Shown: one piece after another, positions 1-5,967 of the stretch | How positions within the stretch are numbered: position 1 is the first letter of the stretch | Layout of the letters: every line of letters begins with the position of its first letter | Assembly: GCA_002505495.1 (NCBI GenBank) | Contig: DAVI01000002.1 | Span: forward strand, 2,361-8,970 | Source of the DNA: Euryarchaeota archaeon UBA59 | GTDB lineage: Archaea > Thermoplasmatota > Poseidoniia > Poseidoniales > Thalassarchaeaceae | Reading direction: 5' to 3' | Length of the DNA: 6,610 nt | The notes under the pieces: generated by a model | Databases searched by the model: none | Told to the model about the DNA's origin: nothing | Seen by the model: only the letters and a program-made list of their open reading frames with translations | Position numbers and translations under genes: made by a program

Positions 1-767
1 GTCATGCAGATGACGCTGATCTCGTCCTCGACCTGGCGCACCATGATGCCCAGTTCGCGGGCGTTGGCCGCCATCCAGTGCAGGATGCCGGTAGAGGGGC
101 TCATCGGATAGGCGCAGTAGAACTTGACTCCGGCACCGGCCGCCGCCATGGCGAAGGCCTGGTTGCCCGCCCAAACGGCGAGGGGCTCACTCGGCTGTGG
201 CGCCTGCTGCTCTGCAGGCGTGAAGTTGGCCGCCGAGTGTTCGTACGCCGCCTTTGCCACGCGCACATTCTCCGCCACCAGTTCCTCGCCTTTGGCAGAG
301 AACTGGAAGTCGAGTACGTCTTCAAGGGCGGAGAACTCGATTCCGATGAGTTGGCAGGCGACAGAAATCGCCACCGTGTTCTGCATCAGCTTGTTGGCTC
401 CCTTGCCGGCCAACTCGCCGACCGGCATGGCGCAGAGTTGGACCCCTTCAGCAGCCTCTCCGGGCTCGATGGTGTCGCTGTTGAAGATGACAGAGGTTCC
501 AGGACCGAGGTGCTCGAGGTGTCTGTCCATGGTATCCTGATTGAGGCAGATTATCAGGTCGATGATGTCCCCGTGGGTGCGAATCTCACGGTCACTGCAA
601 CGGACGGTGAGGAAGGAGTGGCCACCACGGATGATGGATTGGTAGGCGTTGTAGGCGTACATGTGGACGCCACGGCGAGCAAACAGGCGTGCGAGGATGT
701 TTCCGGGAGTGGCGATGCCTTGTCCGGCCGCCCCCCCTATGCTGATGACGTAATCGAATCCACTCAT
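1..767 (-). CDS. korA: 2-oxoacid:acceptor (ferredoxin) oxidoreductase subunit alpha, fused gamma-alpha type, 5' part only
   Basis: Partial gene; the first 255 codons are present and the rest lies beyond position 1. I read the protein by reverse-complementing the sequence. Residues 1 to about 180 form a gamma-type domain: a Gly-rich segment GGAAGQGI (11-18), then YNAYQSIIRGGHSF (39-52), characteristic of 2-oxoacid:acceptor oxidoreductase gamma subunits. After a Gln/Pro-rich linker (about 184-195) the alpha, pyrimidine-binding domain starts with GNQAFAMAAAGAG (201-213), YPMSPS (220-225; the family usually has YPITPS) and QVEDEI (245-250). Family knowledge: these enzymes decarboxylate a 2-oxoacid (2-oxoglutarate, pyruvate or a branched-chain oxoacid) to an acyl-CoA with thiamine diphosphate and ferredoxin, alongside a beta subunit that would be expected next, outside the window. 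The start is fixed by a TGA in frame two codons upstream and by a GGTGAG site 5 nt before ATG. The substrate cannot be told from this part, so the symbol is by family resemblance. Confidence 0.9.
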   Translation of the reverse strand, partial: MSGFDYVISIGGAAGQGIATPGNILARLFARRGVHMYAYNAYQSIIRGGHSFLTVRCSDREIRTHGDIIDLIICLNQDTMDRHLEHLGPGTSVIFNSDTIEPGEAAEGVQLCAMPVGELAGKGANKLMQNTVAISVACQLIGIEFSALEDVLDFQFSAKGEELVAENVRVAKAAYEHSAANFTPAEQQAPQPSEPLAVWAGNQAFAMAAAGAGVKFYCAYPMSPSTGILHWMAANARELGIMVRQVEDEISVICM

Positions 768-772
768 TCCTA

Positions 773-778
773 CTCACC
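773..778 (-). promoter_or_regulatory. Shine-Dalgarno site of the oxidoreductase gene
   Basis: GGTGAG on the minus strand lies 5 nt before the ATG at 767. It is complementary to the archaeal 16S rRNA 3' end (CACCTCC). Its TGA is the in-frame stop that excludes any earlier start. This site decides the start of the gene. Confidence 0.75.
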
Positions 779-804
779 GACCCGACGCTCGCATGCACCA
801 TTCC

Positions 805-824
805 GACCCCAATCCATTGAGGTC
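805..824 (-). repeat. Imperfect inverted repeat in the oxidoreductase leader
   Basis: On the minus strand, GACCTCAAT and ATTGGGGTC are 9-nt arms separated by GG, with one mismatch that becomes a U-G wobble in RNA. As RNA it could fold into a 7-bp stem with a six-base loop. It lies about 30 nt downstream of the TATA-like box, so near the expected transcript start. It may be an operator or a leader hairpin. Function is inferred only. Confidence 0.35.
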
Positions 825-849
825 CCTTCGGAGCCCCGTTGGTCCGGCC

Positions 850-858
850 ATTATATCG
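850..858 (-). promoter_or_regulatory. Putative TATA-box promoter for the oxidoreductase gene
   Basis: The minus strand reads GAACCGATATAATGG here, an AT-rich TATA-like core in a GC-rich gap, with an A-containing stretch just upstream that could serve as a TFB recognition element. Archaeal transcription usually starts about 25 nt after the box centre, which would leave a leader of about 60 nt. The 127-nt gap after the preceding gene fits a separate transcription unit. Confidence 0.45.
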
Positions 859-894
859 GTTCCTATTTCACCGGCTGAATGACCGTCGGCGCTC

Positions 895-2322
895 CTATGT
901 GAAATCGCTTCCGTTGGTCACAACCCCACTTTCCAGCGTGGGGTGCAGAGGTGGCGACCAACTTGCCCCCCTTCTTGCGTGGTCGAGTAGATGCCAGTAG
1001 AGCGAATCCACCCGTTGCTCGGGGCTCATGAGAGTCATTTCTGAAGCGCAACTCATCCCTTTGGTCGCTCTCTTCCAAGAGTGGCGTGCAAGGATGGACA
1101 ACAGCGGAATTCGGAGTGCTGGACCGGTTACAGGAAGGCTGTGTGCGGTCAACCATTGACGCTCGACCAGCCCCTCGCTGCGAACGGCATGAGATACCGA
1201 CATCCAATCCCGATTCGGTCCCGCCTTCCTGCGCGTCAGCCAACTCGGATTGACAGATGAGTCAAGGCTGACTCCGGCAGCCGCGAGCGGAGCCGCCATC
1301 CAAGGTGCCGCATATCCCCCCGGTGCCCGGAACCACGGCCGAAAGGAGTCGCCCGCAAACTCAGCGAGGCGGCGGAGAGAGAGGGACAGGTCCGCCTGAA
1401 GTCCGAAAGGATCAGCTGGCCAAGCCGACCAGCAACGATGTCGATTTCCGTGTGAGGCGATGGTCACCGCCGAGTCAGAGTCCAAGAGTTGGCGAAGATG
1501 GTCGGCGAACCGAGGGTCGTCGAGTTGCTCTGCGACGACGAACAGTGTGACTGGAATCCCCTTTCCAGCGCCATCTCGCCAACGGAGGAAGGCCTTCCAT
1601 GCAGATGCCAACTTCTCGCTCATTCGATAGGTGTCGTCGTGCTCTGGACGCTTGGAACGGGTCGGATGACCACTTTCGCTTGGGAGGTGGCAGATGTCGT
1701 CGGTGTCGAGGGAGAGCCATACGGTACCGTGCGATGATTCACCGCTTCTCACTAAAGGGAGGCGTGGAAGAATGAATGTGACATGCTCCGTGAGGTGGCC
1801 GCCGACTTGGACTAGACCGTCGCCCTCCTCCGCTCTACGCCCTCCCCACCTGCGAACTAGGGATTCACAGGTAGCGACTCCCGCCTCGTTTTTCGGGTCG
1901 ACGGTGATTTCCACCGCTGTCGGCGCCCCCTGAGTGGTTGAAATCCACTCCAAAGCTCGGTCGGAGGTGCGGTTGGCAATACCTCTGCGAGTCGCATCTT
2001 TGACGACCCAGTATCCAAGGTTCCACTCACCTCGCTGAGTACGAGTCGTTCTGTCGAAGGCGACGAGCCCGAGAAACGATTCGTCGGCTCGGCTGATGAT
2101 GACCCAGTGGTAGGCCATTCCGGTTCGACCCATCCGCTCCACATCTGCTAGATAGTCACGCAGTTGCGATTCCATCTCCAAATCCATTTCGTACCAGGGC
2201 AGCGCTTGGACGACATCCGGCCAACTCTCCTGAAAGGCATCGATGAGGGGCTCGAGGTGAATCGGCCCCGCCGGCCGGAGCACCAAATCATCGTTGACCA
2301 CGAGTGTCGGGATGGCGCGCAT
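895..2322 (-). CDS. GNAT N-acetyltransferase fused to NodB-type polysaccharide deacetylase
   Basis: A 475-residue two-domain protein. Residues 1-190 match the RimJ/RimL-like GNAT fold: beta-strand LVLRPAG (13-19), LGLVAFD (84-90), LGYWV (102-106), an acetyl-CoA loop RRGIAN (112-117), and DPKNEAGVATCESL (142-155), where the family has N..S..V.eklGF. Residues 200-475 match the NodB deacetylase fold: motif 1 LDTDD (205-209, metal and catalytic Asp), VTLFVVAEQL (258-267), motif 2 SHGNRH (290-295, metal His at 291 and 295), motif 3 FRAPGGY (331-337), SLDSSVNPSW (352-361), and possibly a late LHP (459-461). All metal ligands are present, so activity is plausible. No signal peptide or membrane segment is seen, so it is probably cytoplasmic. 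Substrate is unknown; GNAT domains of this type acetylate amines of proteins, amino sugars or antibiotics, and NodB enzymes remove N-acetyl or similar groups. An in-frame GTG 36 nt upstream (2358) could extend it by 12 residues; I prefer the ATG with GGAG 6 nt before it. It follows the zinc-ribbon gene by 57 nt and is probably in its operon. Confidence 0.88.
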   Translation of the reverse strand: MRAIPTLVVNDDLVLRPAGPIHLEPLIDAFQESWPDVVQALPWYEMDLEMESQLRDYLADVERMGRTGMAYHWVIISRADESFLGLVAFDRTTRTQRGEWNLGYWVVKDATRRGIANRTSDRALEWISTTQGAPTAVEITVDPKNEAGVATCESLVRRWGGRRAEEGDGLVQVGGHLTEHVTFILPRLPLVRSGESSHGTVWLSLDTDDICHLPSESGHPTRSKRPEHDDTYRMSEKLASAWKAFLRWRDGAGKGIPVTLFVVAEQLDDPRFADHLRQLLDSDSAVTIASHGNRHRCWSAWPADPFGLQADLSLSLRRLAEFAGDSFRPWFRAPGGYAAPWMAAPLAAAGVSLDSSVNPSWLTRRKAGPNRDWMSVSHAVRSEGLVERQWLTAHSLPVTGPALRIPLLSILARHSWKRATKGMSCASEMTLMSPEQRVDSLYWHLLDHARRGASWSPPLHPTLESGVVTNGSDFT

Positions 2323-2328
2323 CAGCGA

Positions 2329-2332
2329 CTCC
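2329..2332 (-). promoter_or_regulatory. Ribosome binding site supporting the ATG start of the GNAT-deacetylase gene
   Basis: GGAG on the minus strand lies 6 nt before the ATG at 2322. The alternative GTG at 2358 has its nearest GGAG 12 nt away, a poorer spacing. Confidence 0.5.
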
Positions 2333-2379
2333 GTAGCGGCGCTGCATGAAAGCCTCACGCTTTGGTGAAACTCCTGAGT

Positions 2380-3684
2380 TCACATGCCGAGGCTGGTCAA
2401 TGCGGTGGCGACATGCTGGTCCTCTGGGTAGAGTCTGCGAGCATTCTCCAACATTCGGCGAAGCGCCTCCTCACGACCCAGTTTCTTGAGAACGACTCCG
2501 ACATGGAAGAGGATGTCCTTCCGGTCACCAAGGTGTGGTCCAAGAGCGTCAAGCGCCCTCTCCGCATTACCGAGGTCACCCGCCTTCACCATTTCCATCA
2601 CCTGCCGCAACTCTCGCCGGACGGTGAGATCGTCATGCGGCTGCTGCTGGCTCCAAGGCCACATCTCGTCGGAGCGGCTCGGAGCGGTTTCAGGAGCAAC
2701 GGCTGCTTTGTTGACATCGAGGTCGAGGTCAGCCTCAAACGCACCCTGAGGTGGGCGGACCTGAGGCTGAGCAGGCAGCGCCGGTGCTTTGGAAGTCGAA
2801 GTCGGCGCCGCGGTTGGGGCCGCCAGAAAGGGATTGGACTCCAATGCACCATTCTGGGCGGCGTTGGGTGTCGGAATTGGGATGCTCGGCAACTTGGGTG
2901 CTTCACTGGCAGCGGATGGGGTCACATTTCCAGGGGTTGGGGGAAGTGCAGGTGTGGCCGAAGGTGGGGGGTCGGTGGTCAGCGGAGTCGCTGTCACCGT
3001 CACAGTGGGCTCAGGCTCAATCTCGAGCTCGGGACTCGGCTCGGGCTCGGGACTCGGCTCGGCGGCCGGCTCAGGAACATCGTCAGTGGATTCGACAGTT
3101 GAGCCGTCGTCTGGAATCTCAGAGGGGTCGGCGAGTGGCCCTTCATCGTCTCCGTTCGGCTCTTGGCCCTTCGGAAGTAGGGGCACCACGAGGTCGACCT
3201 TGTGAACTGGAACTTCGGCAAGCTCCTCCTCTCTCTTATGTTCTGGAACCACGAACCTCTCGACATCCTTCGGCGCGTCGGAAATCGACAATTCGTATTC
3301 GCCTTCGTCGAGATTCTCGGCATCCCTATCGCCAACATTGGGCGCAGAATCGCCAAAAGATGCAAACGAAGGTGCAGTGGAGATGGCAACAACATCTGAT
3401 TCCTCTTCGTACTGGTCGACTTCAATCGTCACATCATCGATTTCAAAGGCGTGGCGAGACCAATCGACGAGGTCATCATCGTCATCATCGTCATCCTCAG
3501 ACATCAGTTCTTCAAACAGATCAGAACTTACTTTCGGCTCGATGGAATCCTCTTTCTCCAGCGTTCCCTTGGCCAGTTGGTAATAGCAACGAGAACACTC
3601 CTCGGTACCCTCAGGAGAGACTTGGTTGCAGAGTGGACACTCGATGCCGGAGACTTCTTTCTCCTTCCGCCATCTATTGAACAT
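2380..3684 (-). CDS. Zinc-ribbon protein with acidic, Pro/Glu-rich linker and C-terminal TPR-like helices
   Basis: A 434-residue protein of no family I can name. It has four visible parts. (1) An N-terminal zinc ribbon, CPLC (16-19) and CSRC (30-33), with 10 residues between the pairs, preceded by a basic start (MFNRWRKEKE). (2) An acidic region with eight consecutive Asp (64-71) and scattered Glu. (3) A long low-complexity segment (about 170-315) rich in Pro, Glu, Ser, Thr and Ala, including EPSPEPEPSPELE and VTVTATPLTT, probably disordered. (4) A C-terminal helical part (about 353-434) with TPR-like pairs, AGDLGNAERALDAL and LKKLGREEALRRMLENA, ending in a final helix. There is no signal peptide or membrane helix. 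The layout suggests a cytoplasmic adaptor or scaffold, perhaps binding nucleic acid or protein through the ribbon; this is inference. A GTG at 3690 directly follows an in-frame TGA, so the ATG at 3684 with GTGAG 5 nt upstream is the better start. It is first of the minus-strand set, followed 57 nt later by the GNAT-deacetylase gene. Confidence 0.85.
   Translation of the reverse strand: MFNRWRKEKEVSGIECPLCNQVSPEGTEECSRCYYQLAKGTLEKEDSIEPKVSSDLFEELMSEDDDDDDDDLVDWSRHAFEIDDVTIEVDQYEEESDVVAISTAPSFASFGDSAPNVGDRDAENLDEGEYELSISDAPKDVERFVVPEHKREEELAEVPVHKVDLVVPLLPKGQEPNGDDEGPLADPSEIPDDGSTVESTDDVPEPAAEPSPEPEPSPELEIEPEPTVTVTATPLTTDPPPSATPALPPTPGNVTPSAASEAPKLPSIPIPTPNAAQNGALESNPFLAAPTAAPTSTSKAPALPAQPQVRPPQGAFEADLDLDVNKAAVAPETAPSRSDEMWPWSQQQPHDDLTVRRELRQVMEMVKAGDLGNAERALDALGPHLGDRKDILFHVGVVLKKLGREEALRRMLENARRLYPEDQHVATALTSLGM
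3028..3062 (-). repeat. 18-nt tandem repeat, two copies, inside the zinc-ribbon gene
   Basis: CTCGGGACTCGGCTCGGG (plus strand) occurs at 3028-3045 and again, one base short, at 3046-3062. The length is a multiple of three, so it keeps the frame and encodes the repeated Pro-Ser-Pro-Glu units of the disordered linker. It probably arose by replication slippage and may vary in length between relatives. Confidence 0.7.
3472..3498 (-). repeat. 9-nt tandem repeat encoding poly-Asp in the zinc-ribbon gene
   Basis: GTCATCATC occurs at 3472-3480 and 3481-3489, with a near-copy GTCATCCTC at 3490-3498. Read on the minus strand it encodes the run of eight Asp. It is an in-frame slippage-type repeat. Confidence 0.7.
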
Positions 3685-4054
3685 CAGCACTCACTAGGGA
3701 TAATGCGCGCGCGAATCCTGTATAATACTCACCTTTCCCCGTATGCAGTCCCTGTAGGACTGGTGACTTTCCTCGCTCACGCCAGTCAGACTTCTCCTGC
3801 TCAATCCAATCCATCCCCCGCGCACACTCCGGACAATTGCCGTATTGACGAGGGCAGCACAATCCGCAAGGGTGATGCTTGCGAAGCGGCGCGGGTTGCT
3901 CGTGGCGAAACGGGAGCGGGGTTCGGCGGGCGGCTCGGGGCGAGGTGGAAAGCGGGGACAGGTCCACCGCGTAGGCCCGGCTGAGGAGACCGATGGCCGA
4001 GGTCGCGAAGGTGAGGAGGAGACGACTCGTTTCACCCGCGCCCAAGACCACCAT
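3674..4054 (-). CDS. Possible small zinc-finger protein overlapping the helicase 5' end (uncertain)
   Basis: A minus-strand frame of 126 codons from the ATG at 4054. I do not recognise it. It begins with a hydrophobic segment (LLLTFATSAIGLLSRAYAV, 12-30), then an Arg/Pro-rich stretch (39-60), then a zinc-like motif CGLC (63-66) and CPEC (74-77) with 7 residues between, followed by a charged DWIEQEKSDWRERGK (82-96). Codon third positions are mostly G/C (about 83% by hand count across 3875-4020, against about 72% in the helicase frame there). Its TAG lies 11 nt inside the start of the zinc-ribbon gene, an overlap common in operons. Against it: no clear ribosome binding site, AT-ending codons near the C-terminus, overlap with the helicase reading if that starts at 3875, and the putative TATA box of the next gene falls inside it. 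It could be real, a remnant, or a shadow frame. A shorter version starting within the unoverlapped part is also possible. Confidence 0.3.
   Translation of the reverse strand: MVVLGAGETSRLLLTFATSAIGLLSRAYAVDLSPLSTSPRAARRTPLPFRHEQPAPLRKHHPCGLCCPRQYGNCPECARGMDWIEQEKSDWRERGKSPVLQGLHTGKGEYYTGFARALSLVSADVQ
3721..3727. promoter_or_regulatory. TATA-like box between the divergent genes
   Basis: The plus strand reads TATAATA and the minus strand TATTATA. For the minus-strand zinc-ribbon gene, the box centre is about 40 nt before the ATG, predicting a start near 3700 and a short leader of about 15 nt that still contains the GTGAG site. On the plus strand it is the only clear AT-rich box upstream of the helicase, but would give a leader over 120 nt. 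The minus-strand role is the better supported one. Confidence 0.45.
3746..3762. repeat. 6-bp inverted repeat near the divergent promoter
   Basis: CAGTCC and GGACTG are perfect 6-nt inverted arms with a 5-nt spacer (CTGTA), starting about 20 nt from the TATA-like box on its helicase side. It has the size of a dimeric regulator half-site pair and could control one or both divergent genes. It could also be chance. Confidence 0.25.
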
Positions 4055-5956
4055 GCGAGGTACAGCAGGCTCACAACTTGGGAACTCGAGGATGAGATGG
4101 AGCAGGTTGAGGAGCGGCTCAAATCCTGGTCGAAGAAGAAGTTGGAAGCGCATGGGCTAGCCCTGTTCGATGCTGAGGGACGCAACGACGGCTGGATGTT
4201 TGGCGACAGGGTTCTGAAGTTCTATCCCCAAAAGGGTCGGGACTTTCCTCGCCATCGATTCAGTCAGGGCGACATAGTCACCATCTGTCGAAACAACCCC
4301 AGCCATGATGCGGTGACTGAAGGCATCGTACTCAACCGTGGGCGGCGGCATCTCCGGGTGGTGGTATCCGACACTCCGGAGCGCATTCGGAGTGGGACTT
4401 GGAGGATTGACCGAGGAGCCAATCGAGTGGCTCACGACAGAATGCAGGATGCACTGCGGGAACTGCTTCGTGAGGACCCTAACACCTCTCTTTCAGACCT
4501 TCTACTCGGCAAGCCGCGCGACATGATGATGGCTGCTTCAACGCCGCCCGACATCCGCGGCGTCAAGCGGCGGCCGGTGAAAATCGATGAGGAACTCAAT
4601 GAGAGTCAGATAGCCGCCGTCGAAGCGACTCTGATTCAGCGGCTCACCTTGGTCCAAGGTCCACCGGGAACCGGAAAGACTCACACCGCGGTTCGCATCC
4701 TCAAGGCGTGGGCCGAAGAGGGAACAGGTCCAATCCTAGCCTGCGCTGACAGCAATGTGGCTGTCGACAATCTCTTGGAGGGATTGTTGGCGTTGGGTGT
4801 CAGAGCGGTGCGCATCGGTCAACCTGTGAAAGTGCGCTCGAACCTGAGAGAATCGACTGTCCGAGCCCGCATGGAGGAACATCCACTACAGGAGGACGTG
4901 CGCGAACTGCTCGGCCTGCAAGAGGACCTGCAACGGAGACTTCCCTCGCTGAAGGGAAAGGAGAGGGGGCTCGGACACCGCGACCTGAAGAATGGGTGGA
5001 AGGACATCCGGGCCCTTGAGAATGAGATGATTGAGGATATCATCGACACCGCTGAGGTGGTCTGCGCTACCTGCATCGGCGTTGGCCACAAAATGCTCGA
5101 CAAGCGGCGCTTCCCGAATCTGCTCATCGACGAATCGACCCAGGCAACCGAACCGTCGACTTGGGTGCCCATCATGCGAGCGAGCCGGCGGTTGGTCCTG
5201 GTCGGTGACCATCGTCAGTTGCCGCCGACCGTAATCTCAAAGCGGGCCGAGGAGGATGGGCTAGACCGCAGTCTGTTCGAGCGTCTCGTCGACCTCGACA
5301 TCGAGCCCCATCTTCTGACCATTCAATATCGGATGCATCCGACAATCGCCGAATTCCCCTCTGCTCGCTACTACGACAACCGGCTGGAGAACGGTGTCAC
5401 TGCTGCCGAGCGACCGCCACCCACCGGTTTCCTCTGGCCGGACTGGGACCGTCCCGTCGCCTTCATTCCTGTCGACGGTGCCGAGGAACTCGCTGAGGAT
5501 GGCGCCTCCCGTCTCAATGTGGCAGAGGCGGGCTGGGTGGTCAAAGTGGTTCAGGACCTGTTGGCAGCAGGCGATCTTCGAGCGCGTGACATAGGAGTCG
5601 TATCCCCATACAACGGACAGGTCCGCCTCATCTCAGACATGTTGCAGGAGGCGGGCGGGCTCGATGACGATGACGAATCTGCAAAATTCCGCGGCCTTGA
5701 GGTGAGAAGCGTTGACGGTTACCAAGGCCGCGAAAAGGAGGTCATCGTTCTCTCAACCGTGCGAGCCAACGAGACTGGAGAGGTGGGCTTCCTCAGAGAC
5801 CACCGCCGGCTCAACGTAGCCATCACCCGAGCCAAGCGAGGCCTCATCGTCATCGGCTCACCAAACACTCTCAGACATGACGGCGATTGGGAGGCGTGGC
5901 TCGACTGGGCGCGCGAGCAGAAACTTGAGGCGTGGCATGTCCTGCAGGGCAATTGA
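3875..5956 (+). CDS. Superfamily 1 helicase, Upf1/IGHMBP2 (SMUBP-2) group
   Basis: An ATP-dependent DNA/RNA helicase of the Upf1-like branch of SF1, which usually moves 5' to 3' on single strands. Numbering from the ATG at 3875 (693 residues): an N-terminal helical and beta-barrel region (about 60-195; WELEDEMEQVEERLKSW, then FSQGDIVTI) like that of IGHMBP2; Walker A GPPGTGKT (262-269); motif Ia ADSNVAVDNL (291-300); motif II LLIDEST (416-422), DEST here where many relatives have DEAS; motif III GDHRQLPPT (444-452); QYRMHP (484-489); motif V VDGYQGREKEVI (613-624); motif VI LNVAITRAKRG (646-656). All catalytic motifs are intact. Cellular role in archaea is not settled; RNA surveillance or DNA repair are options. 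The start is uncertain: a TTG at 3845, this ATG (a GGTGA overlaps it), or an ATG at 4097 with GAGG 5 nt upstream. The family-like helix begins before 4097, so I chose 3875, but the first 50 or so residues are Arg/Gly-rich and unlike the family. It is followed 11 nt later by the RDD gene. Confidence 0.93.
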   Translation: MLAKRRGLLVAKRERGSAGGSGRGGKRGQVHRVGPAEETDGRGREGEEETTRFTRAQDHHARYSRLTTWELEDEMEQVEERLKSWSKKKLEAHGLALFDAEGRNDGWMFGDRVLKFYPQKGRDFPRHRFSQGDIVTICRNNPSHDAVTEGIVLNRGRRHLRVVVSDTPERIRSGTWRIDRGANRVAHDRMQDALRELLREDPNTSLSDLLLGKPRDMMMAASTPPDIRGVKRRPVKIDEELNESQIAAVEATLIQRLTLVQGPPGTGKTHTAVRILKAWAEEGTGPILACADSNVAVDNLLEGLLALGVRAVRIGQPVKVRSNLRESTVRARMEEHPLQEDVRELLGLQEDLQRRLPSLKGKERGLGHRDLKNGWKDIRALENEMIEDIIDTAEVVCATCIGVGHKMLDKRRFPNLLIDESTQATEPSTWVPIMRASRRLVLVGDHRQLPPTVISKRAEEDGLDRSLFERLVDLDIEPHLLTIQYRMHPTIAEFPSARYYDNRLENGVTAAERPPPTGFLWPDWDRPVAFIPVDGAEELAEDGASRLNVAEAGWVVKVVQDLLAAGDLRARDIGVVSPYNGQVRLISDMLQEAGGLDDDDESAKFRGLEVRSVDGYQGREKEVIVLSTVRANETGEVGFLRDHRRLNVAITRAKRGLIVIGSPNTLRHDGDWEAWLDWAREQKLEAWHVLQGN

Positions 5957-5962
5957 GAGGGG
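5955..5962 (+). promoter_or_regulatory. Ribosome binding site for the first start of the RDD gene
   Basis: GAGAGGGG overlaps the TGA stop of the helicase gene and ends 5 nt before the ATG at 5968. This fits translational coupling within an operon and excludes the GTG at 5932, which lies inside the helicase gene. Confidence 0.6.
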
Positions 5963-5967
5963 CTAAT

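Noticed and set aside
78..878. A 266-codon open frame on the plus strand
   Set aside because: It lies antiparallel to the oxidoreductase gene, whose protein has clear family motifs on the minus strand. The plus-strand product shows no recognisable domain and has shadow-frame composition.
863..1243. A 126-codon minus-strand frame with several Cys
   Set aside because: It is a shifted frame inside the GNAT-deacetylase gene's C-terminal part. The Cys residues do not form paired CxxC motifs, and the main frame is supported by NodB motifs.
2751..3680. A 309-codon open frame on the plus strand, and a 246-codon one at 2362-3102
   Set aside because: Both are antiparallel to the zinc-ribbon gene. Their products are Arg/Trp/Gly-rich reflections of its Pro/Glu-rich linker, with no domain or ribosome binding site.
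3703..3984. A plus-strand frame starting at an ATG at 3703, just upstream of the helicase frame
   Set aside because: It is in a different frame from the helicase, has no recognised domain and no well-spaced ribosome binding site, and its end is a low-complexity Gly/Arg run.
3993..4160. A 55-codon plus-strand frame with a good ribosome binding site
   Set aside because: The product is Arg/Ser-rich and most of it overlaps the helicase's family-like N-terminal helix in another frame. It is kept only as a clue to a possible frameshift, not as a gene.
3694..4185. A second long minus-strand frame across the divergent junction (163 codons)
   Set aside because: It is Ser/Arg-rich, with no motif. The neighbouring minus-strand frame with the CxxC pairs is the better candidate.
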